From Photorhabdus sp. CRCIA-P01 (GTDB taxonomy: Bacteria; Pseudomonadota; Gammaproteobacteria; Enterobacterales; Enterobacteriaceae): a stretch of 64,000 nucleotides of DNA. The position numbers and the translations under genes are program-made. The stretch lies in NCBI RefSeq assembly GCF_003545805.1, contig NZ_NMQR01000010.1:58445-122444 (forward strand), in the 5' to 3' direction. The notes below the pieces were generated by a model. The model searched no databases and was not told the origin of the DNA. It saw nothing but the letters and a program-made list of their open reading frames with translations. This document shows positions 61,487-64,000 of the stretch, in pieces. The stretch's first letter is position 1; the number at the start of each line of letters is the position of its first letter.

Positions 61487-62040
61487 AAACAATCCCTTAG
61501 TTTAATAGAAGTTAAAACCGTAACCAAAGAGCATGACTGTTTTGGAAGAAACAGATATTTCTGCTCAATGATTGGGCTTTATTTGAAATATTTAGTGCAC
61601 GAATGAGTAGGTTATCCCACCATTATGTCATTCACCTACGATTTCGTTCCAGGCACATAAAATAAATGGAAATTGATCCCCGGCTGACATGCAAATTAGA
61701 GAGAATTTGTACCAAATTTTTAGACACATTTTTACCTAGAAGACAATTTGCTTATAAAGAATACACAATAAAACCTTAAACTTAGAAAATACCTAAACTG
61801 ATGTATAGACAAATACTTTCAAATAAATTTATCGAATAAAAAGAAGCCAAAATCCAAAAACAATATTTCACGCAGAAGATCTATTTCTTTCTCATAAGAT
61901 ATAACGTTTCGCCAATTATGATCAATTATTTATTTTCTTTTTATAAAAATATCATAAGTATATTTTTATAAATGACATTAATTCCAAATCAATAATATAT
62001 ATTTAAAATAATAACAATATTAAATAATTAACCTACGTTC
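61487..62040. other. Upstream region of the MARTX gene
   Basis: About 550 bp of AT-rich DNA with no supported gene. It must hold the toxin promoter. No accessory rtx gene is present. Confidence 0.5.
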
Positions 62041-62167
62041 TATACCCAATAGATTTCAAATTGCAGCGCGGCGGCAAGTGAACGCATCCCCAGGAGCATA
62101 GATAACGATGTGACTGGGGTAAGTGAAAGCAGCCAACAAAGCAGCAACTTGAAAGATGAAGAGTATA
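62041..62167 (-). repeat. ERIC element 3
   Basis: 127 bp, inverted relative to the other two copies, with CATCCCCAGGAGCATAGATA and GTGACTGGGGTAAGTGAAAG. It lies between the MARTX and NRPS genes. Confidence 0.93.
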
Positions 62168-62198
62168 TTTAATGTAAGCCTTACACCTGTCCTAACGT

Positions 62199-62227
62199 TA
62201 AAAAAATGCCCAGTTTCTGACTGGGCA
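62199..62227 (-). terminator. Rho-independent terminator of the NRPS gene
   Basis: TGCCCAGT and ACTGGGCA pair around CAGAA on the - strand, followed by seven T. It lies 28 bp after the NRPS stop codon. Confidence 0.9.
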
Positions 62228-62254
62228 TTAATGTAGAAAGCACAGATTAAACCC

Positions 62255-64000
62255 TTATTTATCACTCACCATTAATGCCATATTTAAGGCTCGGATTAAT
62301 ACGGTTTTATCCTGATTATCCTCCAACAAGCTAAAATGATTACCTGAAATTGGCACTAACCGCAGTAAAGAATCAGACACTATCAGTGACCAACCTAACG
62401 ACGGTTCCACATTTAAAGGCGAGAGTTCAGCATCCATCACAACAGGAATCGGTGGAGAAGGTTCCATTGCATAGAATTGATATAACGTTATTGCCAATGT
62501 TTGCGGCTGATAATTTCTGACGATTTGCGCATAATTTTCTATCTGCCGCCACCGTTTAGCAATCAAATCAGGCGACAAATTTGCCGGGTATAACGCCAAC
62601 TCCTGCGCGGTTGCAATAAATTGCACTAAACTTAGCTCATCAATTCGTTGGTACAGTGCTACCAACTCTTCAATATGCGCTTCCTCTGCCTGCCTCGCCA
62701 ACTCAGTAAAAAATTGAAATTTCAGCGACATGATCCGCTGCCCGGAATAGTGAGGAGCAGGTGTATCAATTAGCCCCAAGAAATTAACTGTCTCTCCGGC
62801 ATGTAACAGTTGCTGAGCAATGGCATAAGCCAATATACCACCAGAAGAGTAACCACATATCCGATACGGACCTTCTGGCTGAACAGCTTTTATCAAGGTG
62901 ATCATCCTTGCGACCTGTTGTTCCATTGTCGACATCGGTTCCGCATTGATGGACGGCCAAGGCAATGCATAAACCGGGTAATCCGCCTGAATATATTGAG
63001 CGAGCCCGAAAACATAGGAATAATCCCCCATCCCACTCGGCACAAAGAATAGCGGAAGCCCCGTTCCATCAGGTCGCACCGATATCGCACCGTTTGGTTG
63101 AGACAACGGATCTAATGTCATTTTTGCTGCCAGCGCCGCCAGCACCGGGAATTGAAACAGATTATTCAATGTACAAACCAAACCATGATTAACAACACGG
63201 TTTATCATCCGCATGGCAAGCAATGAGTGTCCACCCAAGGTGAAGAAATTGTCATGCCGGCCAATCCGCTCAACCCCCAGTAATTCACGCCAGATAGCCG
63301 CCAGAACGATCTCCGTTTCCCCTTGCGGCGCTTCATAGATCTGACGAGCAAAGGCGTATTGATCGGGCACCGGCAAGGCCCGGTGATCCCGCTTGCCGTT
63401 CGGCGTCAACGGAAAGGCATCCAGACGCACGAAGGCTGCCGGCACCATATAGTCAGGCAATAAAGCCCTGACATGACGATGTAATTGGCTTGCCAGCTCG
63501 TTATCCGCTGGCGCCACCACATAAGCCACCAGACGCTTATCCTGCCCCTCTCCCAATGCCAATACAATCGCCTCACGCACATCAGGGTACTCCGTCAGCC
63601 GCGCTTCGATTTCACCCGGCTCAATGCGGAAACCCCGGATTTTAATCTGCTGATCATTACGACCAACGAACACCAGATTGCCATCCGGCAGGTAGCGGGC
63701 TAAATCCCCGGTGCGGTACATGCGAGCATCCGGTTCATCACTGAACGGATCGATAAGGAACCGTTCAGCCGTCAAATCCGGGCGGTTGAGATAGCCACGC
63801 GCGACACCCGCGCCACCCATGTACAATTCCCCCACGGCCCCAAACGGCACCGGCTGGCCGTGATTATCCAGGAGATAAATACGGGTATTCGCTGTCGGGC
63901 GCCCGATAGGGATCAACATATCAGTATAGTCTGGCGGGCAACGCCAACAGGTTGCACAGACGGTGATTTCTGTCGGGCCATAAGCATTAAACAGCGTTGC
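62255..64000 (-). CDS. Non-ribosomal peptide synthetase, C-terminal A-PCP-TE part
   Basis: The frame is open to the window edge; the ATG at 63919 is internal. The first codons read NAYGPTE (adenylation motif A5), then A6 GELYMGGAGVARGYLNRPDL, A7 YRTGDLARY, A8 VGRNDQQIKIRGFRIEPGEI, and A10 LTPNGKRDHRAL with its Lys. The carrier domain has the phosphopantetheine Ser in GGHSLLAM. The end is a type I thioesterase with GYSSGG (nucleophile Ser) and GNHFSLL (catalytic His). This is the last module of an assembly line, which releases the peptide by hydrolysis or cyclisation. The substrate-code residues lie mostly outside the window, so the amino acid cannot be predicted. Confidence 0.93.
   Translation of the reverse strand, partial: ATLFNAYGPTEITVCATCWRCPPDYTDMLIPIGRPTANTRIYLLDNHGQPVPFGAVGELYMGGAGVARGYLNRPDLTAERFLIDPFSDEPDARMYRTGDLARYLPDGNLVFVGRNDQQIKIRGFRIEPGEIEARLTEYPDVREAIVLALGEGQDKRLVAYVVAPADNELASQLHRHVRALLPDYMVPAAFVRLDAFPLTPNGKRDHRALPVPDQYAFARQIYEAPQGETEIVLAAIWRELLGVERIGRHDNFFTLGGHSLLAMRMINRVVNHGLVCTLNNLFQFPVLAALAAKMTLDPLSQPNGAISVRPDGTGLPLFFVPSGMGDYSYVFGLAQYIQADYPVYALPWPSINAEPMSTMEQQVARMITLIKAVQPEGPYRICGYSSGGILAYAIAQQLLHAGETVNFLGLIDTPAPHYSGQRIMSLKFQFFTELARQAEEAHIEELVALYQRIDELSLVQFIATAQELALYPANLSPDLIAKRWRQIENYAQIVRNYQPQTLAITLYQFYAMEPSPPIPVVMDAELSPLNVEPSLGWSLIVSDSLLRLVPISGNHFSLLEDNQDKTVLIRALNMALMVSDK

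Noticed and set aside
1..64000. tRNA or rRNA genes
   Set aside because: I looked through the intergenic stretches and saw no cloverleaf-like pattern with a conserved T-loop; a covariance-model scan would be decisive.

Overview
The window looks like chromosome of Photorhabdus (Morganellaceae, insect-pathogenic). The reasons are the tail of a Photorhabdus virulence cassette (PVC, an extracellular contractile injection system), a hemopexin-like 'photopexin' gene, an orphan MARTX toxin, an NRPS with a C-terminal thioesterase, three ERIC elements, and a core block whose proteins closely resemble enterobacterial orthologues. Assignments rest on family recognition by eye; no database search was run.

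Layout. (1) 1-5374: the last three structural genes of a PVC on the + strand (partial tape-measure protein, AAA+ ATPase, tube terminator), followed by a probable cargo toxin resembling the anthrax edema factor/ExoY cyclase family. (2) 5375-12980: an accessory island lying against the 3' end of mukB. It holds two divergent halovibrin-like secreted proteins around a LuxR-type regulator with identical mirrored promoters, a tail-collar protein and a hemopexin-LecB lectin fusion, a broken yoeB toxin, and an Rpn-type nuclease gene. The island carries repeated scars that include decayed copies of the mukB 3' end. (3) 12989-28337: conserved core on the - strand, mukF-mukE-mukB preceded by cmoM, elyC on the + strand, then kdsB-ycaR, a divergent cold-shock protein, and lpxK-msbA-comEC. 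(4) 28338-31728: an insertion between comEC and ihfB with a 2-oxoglutarate oxygenase plus LysE-type exporter, a HepT/MntA toxin-antitoxin pair, an IS630 relic and an ERIC element. (5) 31729-37282: ihfB, rpsA, cmk, aroA, serC. (6) 37283-45476: a decayed tacAT pair, ansB, ycaO, focA, pflB, pflA. (7) 45477-48400: a graveyard of mobile DNA (TnpB end, Rpn fragments, a frameshifted IS4-family element). (8) 48776-51283: dctA and ybfF. (9) 51350-61486: a 3378-residue MARTX toxin. (10) 62255-64000: the 3' end of an NRPS gene (A-PCP-TE).

How the parts fit. The core genes cover chromosome condensation (MukBEF), Kdo and lipid A supply and export (KdsB, LpxK, MsbA), translation (S1, CmoM), chorismate and serine synthesis (AroA, SerC), and fermentative metabolism (FocA, PflB, PflA). 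The accessory parts are mostly host-directed: an injection machine and its cargo, secreted halovibrin-like proteins under a probable signal-responsive switch, glycan-binding proteins, a MARTX toxin and a non-ribosomal peptide.

The most notable items are the mirrored luxR/halovibrin module with its 18-bp palindrome, the hemopexin-lectin fusion with altered calcium ligands, the PVC cargo candidate, and a short MARTX whose only recognisable effector besides the autoprocessing protease is a YopT-like cysteine protease.
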